NCBI GenBank assembly: GCA_002914845.1
Contig: JXTC01000125.1
Coordinates: forward strand, 100,012-164,011
DNA length: 64,000 nucleotides
Source of the DNA: Trema orientale
Lineage: Eukaryota; Streptophyta; Magnoliopsida; Rosales; Cannabaceae
Direction: 5' to 3'
Shown here: one piece after another, positions 47,901 through 59,173 of the stretch
Layout: the number at the start of each line of letters is the position of its first letter
Numbering within the stretch: position 1 is the stretch's first letter
Notes under the pieces: generated by a model
What the model was told of the DNA's origin: nothing
Database searches by the model: none
Seen by the model: the letters and a program-made list of their open reading frames with translations, nothing else
Translations under genes and position numbers: made by a program

Positions 47901-49491
47901 CCAGTTCCAATCATAACAGCAGGGACAGCTGTTAAAAGGACGTCCAGACAAAAAGAGACACTCAAAGTGATAATGGCTGAGTCTAAAAGAATAATCAGCT
48001 CTAACCTTATGCAGTAGAATATCGAAGGGACCTTGATCTGACAACGGCCTGTTTAAATCAATTGCAACAAAAAATACCCCCTTACTCCTGCATCAAAACA
48101 TGATAAACTATCAGTCACATTGTACATTGATAGCAAAAGTATACAAACATGAGTCATAAGAGGATATAAAATATTCTGGTTCTTTAGATAAAACAATTAT
48201 ATCTTTATAAATTTATCAAGTTCAAAGTAGTTAGCATTAAAAGCCCAAAGAGCAAAGAGCATATTTAAAATTCCAAAAAAAAATAAATAAAGATAAAAAC
48301 CCTACAGATGTTTTATTCATATTTTACAGAAACAAGCCTACAGATGTTTTATTCATATTTTACAGAAACAAGTAGAACATATGAAATTCTTCACAAAGTT
48401 TCACCATTTTATGCATTACACAAAGTTAGAAGAACTGCGATGCAAATGAAACTTCAAGCTGATACCTTGAAATTATTATTGAAATACCACATAAATCAAA
48501 ATCCTACTTAATTCATCGACAATGCAAATGCATTCTGTTATGTATGCAGCTCATCTACTACACATAAGTGTACATAATAAAGAAGTTCCTACTAAAAGAG
48601 AGTCTACTAGGCTCACATGACATGAGGATACAGACAGTCATCCCCACTTTTTCTAAAAGGTATATCATCCGTTCAAGAAATATTTAGACAATTACATAAC
48701 AGCCCAAGGATAAGTTAGTCAACCAGTTTTCTTAATGAGAGAGTAGGGGTCAAAAGTTGGAATAGTTAAAAACTTAAAAGAACATAACCCATCACCAAGA
48801 ATTGACCTTTTTTTCTTCTGAAACCAAGAATTGACTTTTGGTTCCTCATACTAATGGCTAATCCAAAGGGTATATACGGTGGAATATTCCCCTTTAATAA
48901 ATTGCCAAACTATATGAGATTATACCCACAAAGTGAACCAAATATGCTCAGCTCAGCTCAGCTCGGCCAAGCCATTGATCTATATCCAGATTTATATTTT
49001 ATTAATTTCTTTTTTTTTTTTTTTACCACAATCGACAAAGATGCCAATATCCATACACCCACCATCAACGCTGCAAAAAGCCACATTTTTGGCCATAAAA
49101 GCAACACAACACCACACAAAACAAATGAAACTAGAAAACAAGACCAAATCTTTCACTACCCATATAAGGAAACTTGTTAAGAAACTAAAAAGAGTCGAAA
49201 ATTTTGTGAAAATAACAAATACAAAACATATAATGACAGAGCTTTTTCTCAAAAATAAATAAATAAATAAAAAGCCCATAAATATGGGTTTATTATAACA
49301 ACATACCGAGCCAAGCCTAAGAGCTTTGGTTGTAAGAAGCTCTTTTTCTTCTTGGAGGTCAAGGCATAGCCGACGACGAGCTTTTGTGGTTGATGAAACC
49401 CAACTCCCCGGAGGAGGGAATTTACATCCCTGCCCTTCTCTTCTTCTCCTTCTTCTTCATTTTCAACTGGGATTTCACCTTTTAACCTCAT
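44996..49491 (-). CDS. ITPK1: Inositol-tetrakisphosphate 1-kinase (ITPK)
   Basis: ATP-grasp kinase that phosphorylates inositol tetrakisphosphates, and in plants also makes InsP7 from InsP6, on the route to phytate and phosphate-sensing pyrophosphates. Ten exons: 49491-49307, 48087-48006, 47822-47790, 46820-46700, 46574-46482, 46167-46048, 45952-45776, 45511-45456, 45349-45265, 45087-44996. Phases agree and give 347 residues. Visible features: YALTSKKKKSFLQPKL near the N-terminus, NRQSMLQDVADL, IPRQLVITKD, PLVAKPLLVDGTAKSHEL, VLQEFVNHGGVLFKIYVVG, and the metal-binding set D297, D312, N314 (VIDINYFPGYGK). The N-terminus has an acidic stretch (NEEEGEEEKG) before the conserved core, making it slightly longer than ITPK1 of Arabidopsis (319, from memory). 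The ATG at 49491 is the first in frame; an upstream GTG at 49497 is not needed. The intron between exons 9 and 10 has a GC donor. ITPK1 rather than another paralogue is my best guess. Confidence 0.93.
45088..45264 (-). other. GC-AG intron 9 of ITPK
   Basis: The donor reads CCAG|GCAAGT and the acceptor GCGCAG|GTTAT on the minus strand. No GT donor nearby keeps the frame, while the GC donor restores the invariant YFPGYGKMPDYE sequence exactly. GC-AG introns make up about 1% of plant introns and usually have a strong CAG|GCAAGT context, as here. Confidence 0.9.
48301..48372. repeat. Perfect 36-bp tandem duplication in ITPK intron 1
   Basis: Two identical 36-bp units (48301-48336 and 48337-48372) beginning CCTACAGATGTTTTATTCAT. 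Perfect identity suggests a recent event or an assembly artefact. Confidence 0.95.
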
Positions 49492-49683
49492 ACCCACCTC
49501 TTCAAATTCCCAGATAAGCCAAAAATCCCTAGTTCTTGAATCAGTCTCAGCTCCTTCTTGGGTAGAAATCGAATATAATATTCCTTGAAAATGTGTAAAA
49601 ATACAGGCGAAATGTTCGAAAAAACAGAGTAAAAGGGCTTGAAAGGGTTTCTCTTCTCCCCCTCTTTTATAGAGAAGCTGACT

Positions 49684-49684
49684 T

Positions 49685-49717
<33 letters not shown>
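49684..49717. repeat. CT/TA compound microsatellite upstream of ITPK
   Basis: (CT)n followed by (TA)n about 190 bp upstream of the ITPK ATG. On the coding strand this reads TA then GA, possibly within the promoter or leader. Confidence 0.85.
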
Positions 49718-50221
49718 GTATATGCACGGGTATATATGCTAATGTTATATTATATATACGTGTTTTTCACAGAGAGAGAGACTGAGAGAGGGATGGTGGA
49801 TTTTCTAGCGAGTATTCATTTTTTTTTTCTTTTTTTTTTAAGGAGAGAGAGAGAGAGAGAATATTTGTGCACAGATAGTAGAGAGATTTAATTACGTTTA
49901 AACTATAGAAATAAATTTAAGATTAAGAGAGGAAAAAAAGTTTGGAAGCTTCGATGAGTTTTATTTTCTCTATTTTTTATTTCCTATAATACCCTTTGCT
50001 TATGTTACATTTTATATTATATATAAATATATTAATATCTTCTTCACTCGTAGTCATGTGGTCGCCTCTCATGCAAGTCAATGCTCCTTTGGTTGCTCCA
50101 CTGGTCAATCTCGTTAATTTATCATTTTTTTTTTCTTTATAGATTTTCTGTTTTTTATTTTTCCACATCTTGAAAATTGAAGTTTCACCTGTCTCATAAT
50201 GAGATAAGCCATATGTGTTAG

Positions 50222-50417
50222 TAGGGGTGACCAGATTTCCGTTTAACCGCACAAACTATCCAAATCAAACCACATTGCGCGATGTGGTGTGATTATTTTG
50301 TTTCGTGATGTGGTTTGGAGTCCAGTTTTTCTCTATCTACGGTGTGGTGTGGAATACAGAATAAGAATTCTATTTCCGCAATAAATCGCACTGCACCGCA
50401 TATACATGTACATCTAA

Positions 50418-50456
<39 letters not shown>

Positions 50457-51006
50457 AATTCACATATATTATATACTAAAATCTAAAATCTAAATTTTCT
50501 TAGAATAAGTTGTGAATGAAACTTGGAGAGTTTTTGAGAAAGTCAAACAAATAAGGACTTACTAATAATTTAAGTTTCAATTTTGTTGTTTGTTACTCGG
50601 AAGAATATTTAAATTTTTGAACTTTAGATATTTGTGCTTTACTATATTTTAATAAGGTTGTAATGTTGTGTCTTATTAAGATGTTGCTTAGACAATTATG
50701 AATACGTGAATGTGTAACTTTTTTTAATATTTTAGACTTGTATTAATTTTTAAATGATTTTATTTTAGTAGTAATAACTTTTTTAAGATTATTTTTTTAA
50801 TTTGGCCCAATTTTGTTGAGGCTCATATCAAATGTCTAAACCGCATAAATCGCATAAACTGCACCAAACTGCATAATGTGATGCAATTTGGTGCAGTTAA
50901 TAGGTTTGTTTTAACCGCAGTGGTTAAAATTTTCTTCTATCGCACTTTATAGGTTGGTTAAGAATTTGAACATTGTACCACCAAACTCATAGAGCCCTCA
51001 CCCCTA
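50222..51006. mobile_element. Non-autonomous hAT-type element
   Basis: 785 bp with terminal inverted repeats TAGGGGTGA / TCACCCCTA, flanked by an exact 8-bp target duplication TGTGTTAG (50214-50221 and 51007-51014). The 8-bp duplication and the TAGGGGTG end place it in the hAT superfamily. Inside are diverged repeats of AACCGCA / GTGGTGTGG-type words and a (TA)n microsatellite (50422-50452). It has no transposase. Confidence 0.9.
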
Positions 51007-51997
51007 TGTGTTAGGTTGGCAAGCAACAAAGGAGATTTGGGGGTAATTTTGATTCGTTAAAGTTTTGTTCCCAACTTTTGGAAAAGTATTCCAAAATATT
51101 GCCTATGATAGAAAACTAAATCCCAACTTTAGTGTCTTTGGTTTTCCTTTTTTTTAAAAAAAAAAAAAAAGATTTGCTTTATTTGTTTTTTGTTTTTTTT
51201 CTTTAATGGTCTTTTCAATTTTTATGTTATCTCCGTTGTAGATGTAGTATTCAATCAAAATTGTGAGAATCAAGCTAAATTTAGGAAGTCAATTTTCTCT
51301 TTTTACTCTCAGAGAATTCCCAAATGTATACGTGTTGTAACTTTTGCATCTCAAAACAAAAAGTAAAGCTGTCAAAATTAAATAATTAAATATCCTAATT
51401 CTTCCATTTTTAAATTAATTTTTTGATCGATTTTCCTTTGTTTGTTCCGCCATGCAAACAAGAAATTACGCGATAAAGACTTGAGCACACAGGAAATACA
51501 TTTCTTGGGCAGTACTATAACAACGTTGAAAAATATTCTTAAAAATTAAAAGTAATTTACTAATGGTAATTTTGTTATTTATTTATTTTTTCTTTTTTCA
51601 TTGGGGCTTGCCGTTTCTCCACTAGATTAGGTATCGTGTTACAAAATGTTAATGGAATGAGGAATATACTCTTGGTTAAAGAGACAGAGAATATGCCAAA
51701 GTTTAGGCCTAATCAATCCATTTTGGCCCTGGGGGACCGTGAGTTAGTTATCAATCCATCTAAACTACTAAAGATAATTCCTTCCTTCCTTTTGATTATG
51801 CTTAAAACAAAGAAATTTTCATATTGCCACAATCAGATAATGTTCAACCATCTGTCTATTTTTGTTTTTATATGTACGTATTTATCATTTGAATATTTTC
51901 TAAGCAAATGGTCTAGAGTTCATCTAATGTGTAAATACTCTTTTTATTTACTTATTTATTTATTTTGTGTGAGTCGTATTATACGCTAGTTATACAT

Positions 51998-52155
51998 TTT
52001 TTTTTAAAGTGGGGCTTAACTAATGACCACCACTTACAATAAATTTAAAGAAAAATAACACACACACACTCTACCAAGGTTTGAACTCCTAACCCCCCTC
52101 AAATTCATACACATATCCCTCAAGTCTTGGACCAACTGAGCTTCCCCATTGGTTT
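51998..52155 (-). mobile_element. tRNA-derived SINE, antisense
   Basis: 158 bp flanked by 17-bp direct repeats with one mismatch: ATACGCTAGTTATACAT at 51981-51997 and ATATGCTAGTTATACAT at 52156-52172. On the minus strand it starts near an A box (AGCTCAGTTGGT), has a B box (GAGTTCAAACC), a GT-rich stretch and an A tail, the structure of a plant tRNA-derived SINE. It looks full length. Confidence 0.85.
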
Positions 52156-52764
52156 ATATGCTAGTTATACATAACTTTGATCAGAACAGAAAAGACGTAA
52201 TGAAAAAAAAAAAAAAAAAAATCTTATATATGCTAAACACCAAGATTTGTGGCTTAAATTATTGAGTCACATCATAGCTTGTATAGGCTTGCATATCTTT
52301 TACTCCGACGACTGTGCAAAACGACATAAAAAAGTCTTGCGTTTAATCTATTATAAACTAAGATGTGGCCAAAGTAAGGGTACCCTCATCTGAGGTTGAA
52401 ATTTCCAAGTCATTCTTGCCCTTAAGAAATTACAAAGTAACTTACCCGATGCCTTTTTGAAAAAATGAACCCATGAGTCTAAAGTCTGAACTCTGAACCG
52501 TTGGATTATTCCATCACTGATCAATCTGTGTCCTAAAAACGACAACTCCGCGGAAAGTAGCAACTTGGGGGAGGTGACTTTTGTAGTCGAGAATGATATG
52601 TTATCCAAAAACAGAATGATGTGTTTAATTAAAGTGGATAATAAATGAGTGCTTGTGATTTATTATATGCCTTACATTTAATGTCATATATTTTTATTTG
52701 AATAAAACCCCCCTTTTTATTTCCTTTTTGGAATTCCCTCATGGACAATGTGCATGCACAATTG

Positions 52765-53726
52765 ATAGAAAGGAGAACCATTATGGAGTCTTTGAACAAG
52801 TTGATGTTTTATAAAATTGTCACAGAATGGATCATGGTGGATTGAAGATATGAGTAGTGAAAAAGAGTGTAATCTATCTCACTAGCTAAAAGGAACTAAT
52901 TAAGATAATGGAATGGATGTGATTGAGAATATTTGAGAATCATGTATTAATAATATAATTAACAGATAATTGGTATGCTTTAATCTCAAGCAAAGGGCTA
53001 ACAAGTACTTCTCCACTACGGATAAGTTAGAAAAAGGACCCCATTAATGGATCACAGCATTTCAATTCAAGAACCAATACTACTGAATGAGCAAAAAAAA
53101 AAAAAGAACAAATACTACTGAAAACAAGATAAACGTGTGGAACAACATGGCAAGTGTGATGCACGTGATCAGGCAACTAAATAAGATTTGTGAAAAAACA
53201 TATCCCAACAACAGGATCAAATTATTGATCTTTCCACTGAAAAAAAAAAATGATCTTGAATGTGAGTGTTGTTTGTTGCCCTTTATCCTAATTGTCAATT
53301 ACAGGGTGATTATGATTAATACATAGCAATTATATAACATATTCTAGTTTAAGTCAAAACTTCATCTTTGAGAAATCTTACAAACGTTTTATTTTTCCTT
53401 CTTTCCAAGTTGGTGTGTGAACAAGAAGCTAGAATCCAAATATTTGAAGCATCTTTCAATCAAAAGCAGCTTCTCTCAAATCTCTTGTCGATTTTAGTAA
53501 TATGAAGTTGTGAAGCTATATTTCTTGTCAAATGGCTTAAATATTTTGCCAGTTTTTGGAAATTCAAAGTTGGGTTTTAATTTTTTCCTCTTGAAAGGAC
53601 AAAAGTCGGTTGAAAAATGATTGTAGTATAATATAAGGTACAGGGAATGGTTTAAGGTGCTCTAAACATTAATACAAAGGCATTTGTAGCTGTCGATTAG
53701 TAGTATTTTAGATACAACGGTTGGCC
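52765..53726. repeat. Segmental duplication, block A (left part)
   Basis: Aligns in order and orientation, with gaps, to 62020-62870. Shared phrases include CATTATGGAG, GGTGGATTGAA, TAGTGAAAAAGAGYGYAATCT, CCCAACAACA(G/A)GATC, ACAAGGCATTTATAGCT-like sequence and ACAA(C/T)GGTTGGCC. The copy resumes at 57302 after a transposon nest. It is non-coding as far as I can see. Confidence 0.75.
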
Positions 53727-54389
53727 TAACACCATCTCCAATACATTATGCTAAAAAAAAGACAATATTATCTCTTTGAAATAGCTTGCTAAATTTAGAA
53801 CACACTTTTATGTATGCTTAAGAAAATGATATTTTGTACTTAAACATTACTTTTGTTTGCAAATATCTTTTTCTACTATTAATTCATACTATTATACTAT
53901 CCAATTACCAATAATAAAAGCTTTATTTTATTTATCTCTATAATTACTCGTATTCTATTTAAATGATCAAAATAGTCAATACAATCACTCATATTCTAAC
54001 AATTATAATGATATATACGCAATCTCCCCCCCTCTCCCCCTAAAAAAAGTAGATTGTTGATTATGATTCTTCCTTTCTTTCTTTTTTTTTTGTGTTGAAA
54101 ATATGAGTAAAACAAAGTGATGAAAACTCTAATTTATATAATTTAGTGAGGGTAATACTGTGAATAAAATTTAACGAAAAAAGATTAAAAGAGAGTATAC
54201 ATGCAATAATTGTCCAAAATATAAAATTAATACATATTTTCAATCTAATACAATGGTAGTACTATAAGTTTTCACACACACTAAAATTAAGTTGGCCAAA
54301 TTATAAAATATTATCTTAAATTAAAATAGTGATCAAATTATAAAATTTAATATATTCTATAATGACAATATTGTAAATTCTAACACATA

Positions 54390-55070
54390 CGAGCATCTCC
54401 AATATGTGTGTTATTACCTATGCCAATATTAAATTTTAGCATTTGAGCAAAAAAAAGTCTCCAATGGTATATCTTAGCATATTCTATTTGTTGTGATATA
54501 GACCATCTCCAATGAATTATGCTAAAAAATGGGGTGATGCTAAATTTAGCATGACTGTCAAATTTAATATGCACTTTTTGAATGTTGCTCCAATGCATAC
54601 ATGCGAAAAGAAATGCTATTTTATATTTTAAACATTAACGTCATGTATAAAATATATATTTTTTATTATATACTCTTATTATTTTATTATTTAATTACTA
54701 ATCATAAAAATTAGCTTTATCTGTCAATTTAGAAGTACCCATATTCTATATAAATGAATGAGTTAGTCAATGCAAAAAAATATATAAATAAAATAGTATT
54801 CTCCTATTAATTAAAATTGAATGTAATTTAGTAAGGATAAACTTATAAATAAAATTTAATGATAAAAATAAATACATACATAGAATTTTAATAATATTAT
54901 GAAACGCGTAAATATTTTATATATAAAATAATGAAAATATTGTAAATAACAACACATACTAAAATTTAGCATATGTTATACTTTGTGCTATATTTGGCAC
55001 AATAAATAGCATATGATAAAAATTATGCCAAATATAACATGCCATTAAAGAGCTATTTTTTACCCAATTT
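54390..55070. mobile_element. Inner MITE copies of the same family
   Basis: Family ends recur inside the outer element: GAGCATCTCCAAT at 54390 and GACCATCTCCAAT at about 54503, each followed by family-like sequence (ATTATGCTAAA, TTTAGCAT). A matching right end near 55070 is degenerate, so the number of nested copies and their borders are uncertain. Confidence 0.5.
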
Positions 55071-55557
55071 TGTCATTAGTATGTATTAGAATTAGAATTA
55101 CAATAATGACATTATAATATTTATTAAATTTTATAATATGGTCATTATTTAGAATGTAGCCAATTTAATTGTAGCATGTGTGAAAGCTTACAATATTAAC
55201 ATTGCACTAAATTAAAAATGCATATAAATTTTACAATGTGGCCAATTTAATACATGTATACTATTTTTTGATTTTTTTTCCATTAAATTTTATTCCCAAT
55301 ATTATTCTCACTAAATTCTATAAATTACAGTTCCTTTCACTTCTTTTTCTACTCATATTTTCAAAAACAAAAATAGATAAAAATGGAAAAATCACAAGTT
55401 AGAGGAAAATATAGAAAATTATTCATACTTGATCAAGATATACTAATTTGTAAGGCATGGTTGAGCATTAGTCAAGATCTAATAATCAATTTTTTTTTTT
55501 TCAATATATGTGTAATGTAGTTGTTAGAATATGAGTGATTGTATTGACTATTCTACT

Positions 55558-57033
55558 TGATAACTCTATGAAAATAGAGTTATCTTGTGTGTTTTTAGTC
55601 TTAGGTTAGTTGCTTTAAAAGAATAAATTGTATAGTTTAGGTGCCTTTCTTTTCTTTATTTTAGTTTTTGGTGTTGCTGATGTTTAAGATCTAATCTAGT
55701 TAATATCTATCTTATTTCCCTGGACTTTTATTAGAATTGCTGAAATCTGGTCTTAAGCCCTGCAGAGATTAAATGGCAGCATCTTAGAAAGAAAACTGAA
55801 CTCAAGTAAAAGCTGGAAGTAACCTTGCTGCAGCAAAGTACCGGAGCAATACTGAACAGCAGATTCCTTTTTTTTCTAGTTGGCATCTACTTCGTACAGC
55901 TGGTGCTGACAGCTAATAGTGAATACCAGCTAAGGAAAAATGAAGCAAAGTGGTCCTCACTCCTCTATTTGGCTGACACGTGTGCTAGGGTACCTCACTT
56001 ACCCTAATATAAAAAGAAAAAGAGTACTGTAAGAAAGAGTGTGTGGGTGGCGGCTGAGCTAAGAGCAGAATACGGAAAAAAAAGAAAGAGAGAGAGGGAA
56101 TAGTACAGAGAAGAAAGGACAAAGAAGGAGGAGTACTAGAAGCGGCAAGGAGCTAAAACCACCATCATCCAGCTAGCACTTTCTTTATCTCTTTTAATCT
56201 TCTTTGTATTTAATTCCTGTTTCTTTTCTTGAACTTTCTGTAATCAATGGAATATTTTAAGTTGCTGATTTTTACATTTTAGACCATGAGCTAAGTTTCC
56301 TTAGCTAGAATTATGATGAATCTGAGGTTGTAATGATGGATTAAAGTTGTTTTAAATGTTTATGGTATTTTCCTCTAGTTCATTCAAGTGAGCTTCATTA
56401 TTATTCCCTTTTATTGATTGGCCATCAATATTTAGGATAAATAAATTAGGATTAATTCTGGAAAGGTTAATCTTAGTTGGATTTAGCTTGAATGATGCAT
56501 GATTCAATTATCTCTTTAGTAGATCTTTGAATTAGTAATGGTATAGGAATATATTATTACCATGCAAACCCATTGAGAATTGATTCTATAAATGATGTTT
56601 TGAGAACTGGGTTAGCATAGGAATATGTTAAATCTGGTTTGAAGATCCTTAAACATATTGAATTCGGAAGATTAATATGTGCAGAATGAATTTTCGGAAA
56701 CTAGAGTGATTTTGCCGTAAGCGTTGCTGCAGCAATTAAACCCAGATTTGCAACCAAGGAGGATTCAATAATCCCAGCTTATCCACACCACTGAATCACA
56801 ATCACTTGATTAGATCTCGTTATTTACTGCTTAATATTTACTTTTCTGCTTGCATCTTTAAATTGTTGCTATTTTATTACAAATCTTTATTTCTCATTCG
56901 TTAAACTAGCTTGTTTGACATTAGATTTTACAAATAACTTTGGTAATCAATCCCTGTGGAGACGTTACTCACTCACTACTATATTACTTGTTTCGACACG
57001 TGCACTTGCGCAGCTATTATAAAATCCGCAACA
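55558..57033. mobile_element. Solo LTR of an LTR retrotransposon
   Basis: 1476 bp starting TG (TGATAACTCTATG) and ending CA (ATCCGCAACA), flanked by an exact 5-bp target duplication CTACT (55553-55557 and 57034-57038). A TATA-like TAATATAAAAAG at 56005-56016 is followed by a purine-rich stretch, as at the start of an LTR transcript. No internal coding region or second LTR is present, so it is the product of LTR-LTR recombination. Superfamily not assigned. Confidence 0.88.
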
Positions 57034-57301
57034 CTACTCATTTAAATAGAATATGAATGATTGTATGTATTAGTAAGTAAGTGGAACTTTTATCATTAGT
57101 AATTTGATGGTATAATAATAGGAATTGATAGAAAAAAGAAGAATTATAAATAAAAATAATATTCAAGTACAAAAAAAGTATTTGTTTTAACATTTGTGTA
57201 CATTTGAGCAAAATTTAAAAAACGTATTTTATATTTATTATAAAGTCATTTTATATATGACATTCTCACATTTTTTTTTTTATAATGAATTGGAGATGGT
57301 C

Positions 57302-57420
57302 TAACAAGCTATTTTGTATAGGCTATCAGTGGATGTCTTTTTCAAACGACCTTTCATAGTTAATATAATGGTACCTTCCGTCCCATTGATAGATAAGAGT
57401 TCCCACATTGCGTTATTATA
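57302..57420. repeat. Segmental duplication, block A (right part)
   Basis: Continues block A after the nested MITE. AGTGGATGTCTTTTTCAAAC, GACCTTTCATAGTTAATA and ATGGTACC match 62899-62945, where the copies read AGTGGATGTCCTTTTCGAAC and AACCTTTCATAATTAATA. Confidence 0.75.
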
Positions 57421-58762
57421 GGTTTAGGTGTCATCTTTAGACTTTAGGAGAATCGTTAATATATGGACTTGGGATGATATTGTTTTAGAGGCTTTGGGGA
57501 AAAAGTGGTCGGTTGATTATTATTAATTGTCAACAATATATTCTCTCATTCCTACTGAGCAGGAAATATGCACGTGGAAAATGCCACTGATGTATGTTCT
57601 CTTTATTCGATATTGCTTCAACATCATCATTACCTTACCTCTATGGCTCTATGCATTGTTTACAAAAATACTTTTTATCTCTAATCTCGAGCCTAATCCG
57701 AGCCACGTAGCTGAATGTCAATTTTTTATCTTTGAGTGTGAGTTCTAATAAATATTTTTATTTTAAACAAATATGATCATTTTCTAATGAAAAGAGGATA
57801 GTTGGATCGTAAAAATCACGAATTCATGATGAATAGCATTACTCGTTTATTTTTGTACTCGAATGGGAGAAATACTAAGCACATTTTTGAAGCAAATTTT
57901 AAATTCATGCAACTAAGAAATACATATATAGTACATTCTCAATTATTGACCAGTGTACGTACTTTCTACTATGGCATGGTCTTGATTGCACATCTGCACA
58001 TCCGATGTGTAGATTTCCATATACAATATACGTTTCCCATCAGTAACTTAAATCTACTTCCCATTTTGCTCAATCAAGTATAGCTGCTTCTCTTCTCATA
58101 GTTATACTTGTAACCCAAGCTCTAATATATATGCAATTCCATTTTAAAGCAAAGCAATTTTCTTGGACCTCGAGCCATTTGGCCTCCTTAAAAATAAGTA
58201 GTTGGTTTTAACCGTTGAAAGAGCATGTGTAAAAAAATAAGTCCCCTTAGCCTAATTTCATTGTAAAAATATACGAATAATAAGGCCATATATGATGTCA
58301 AATAGGGACGGATCAATATTTTGTTTATTTTTGAGTGAGAACATTCAAGTTTAAAAAAAAAAATTATGAATACGTATAAATTTTGGGGTTCTTTTGTTCG
58401 TGAAAAGAATATATAAAGTTAGGGGTACTTGAGCTCCTACTGGGCCAAGCTCCCTCCATCCCTGGTGTGAGAAAAACTGTTAGATCATTAGAACCAAAAG
58501 AAAAAGGGATGTGGGATGTTAAATGTAGATGTAGCACCAAGTAATTGAGTACAGCATTAAATTCATGACATTTTTTGGCAATTTTTCCCCCAAAAGAAAA
58601 CTGCCACATATCTAACACCACTCTTCAAAACTGCTGCTCAGCCTAATTACCTCCAAACAACCCTCAGCCCTCTTGATCAGAAGCCTGGCAGCCCGACCTG
58701 TGGAAGTAGATGTGGCCCAGCCCACGTCGCCAGCATAGGACAGCCATATTGGGCCATTTAGT

Positions 58763-59043
58763 TTAAGGAAATTGACATAAGTAGTAGTAATTTGGACTAA
58801 AATGACTTTTCAATGAGTGTTTTGAAAAATAACCTTTTTAAGTATTGTGGTGTTGTGAGACCTCCGTCGTATAATTTGTGACCATTAATTAGTTTTAAAA
58901 AGTCATATTTTTATGATCAGAAATTATATAACAGAAGTTACACAATACTGTAACACTACTAGAAATGTCATTTTTCAAAAACACTCCTAAAAAAAAATCA
59001 TTCAAGTCTAAATTACTACTAGTCATGTCTATTTTCCTTCAAA
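58763..59043. mobile_element. Hairpin (foldback) MITE
   Basis: 281 bp whose halves are inverted copies: TTTAAGGAAATTGACATAAG on the left and, in reverse complement, TTGAAGGAAAATAGACATGA on the right. Arms of about 120 bp share GTAGTAATTT(G/A)GACT and GAGTGTTTTGAAAAAT-like blocks and end in a short loop near 58900. No clear target duplication is seen. Confidence 0.75.
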
Positions 59044-59173
59044 GAAACTATCAAGTTTTAGAGAATATATTAGTGATTTAGCAGTTGATTTTAAACTTAT
59101 TGAAAAACTGATAGATTCATTCCTAAATAACCTTAATTAAACCTCAAACATTATAAAAATGAGGGAAGTACAG

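Larger units (their letters stand above)
53730..57301. mobile_element. MITE with long inverted arms, holding nested insertions
   Basis: Ends are inverted: CACCATCTCCAATACATTAT on the left and, read in reverse complement, GACCATCTCCAATTCATTAT on the right. TAA flanks both sides (53727-53729 and 57302-57304), fitting the 3-bp duplication of PIF/Harbinger or Tourist-like elements. Inverted homology extends inward about 0.65 kb: 54061-54178 pairs with about 55265-55370, and 54250-54390 with about 55080-55200. The right arm is split by a solo LTR and the centre by related MITEs. No transposase is visible. Superfamily is inferred from the TAA and the TIR. Confidence 0.7.

Noticed and set aside
57527..58083. 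Two plus-strand frames of 73 and 93 codons
   Set aside because: No conserved motif, no splice context and AT-rich random composition.
58954..58970. CACTACTAGAAATGTC as a CACTA-transposon terminus
   Set aside because: It resembles a CACTA end but falls inside the right arm of the hairpin MITE and pairs with the left arm, and no opposite terminus was found.
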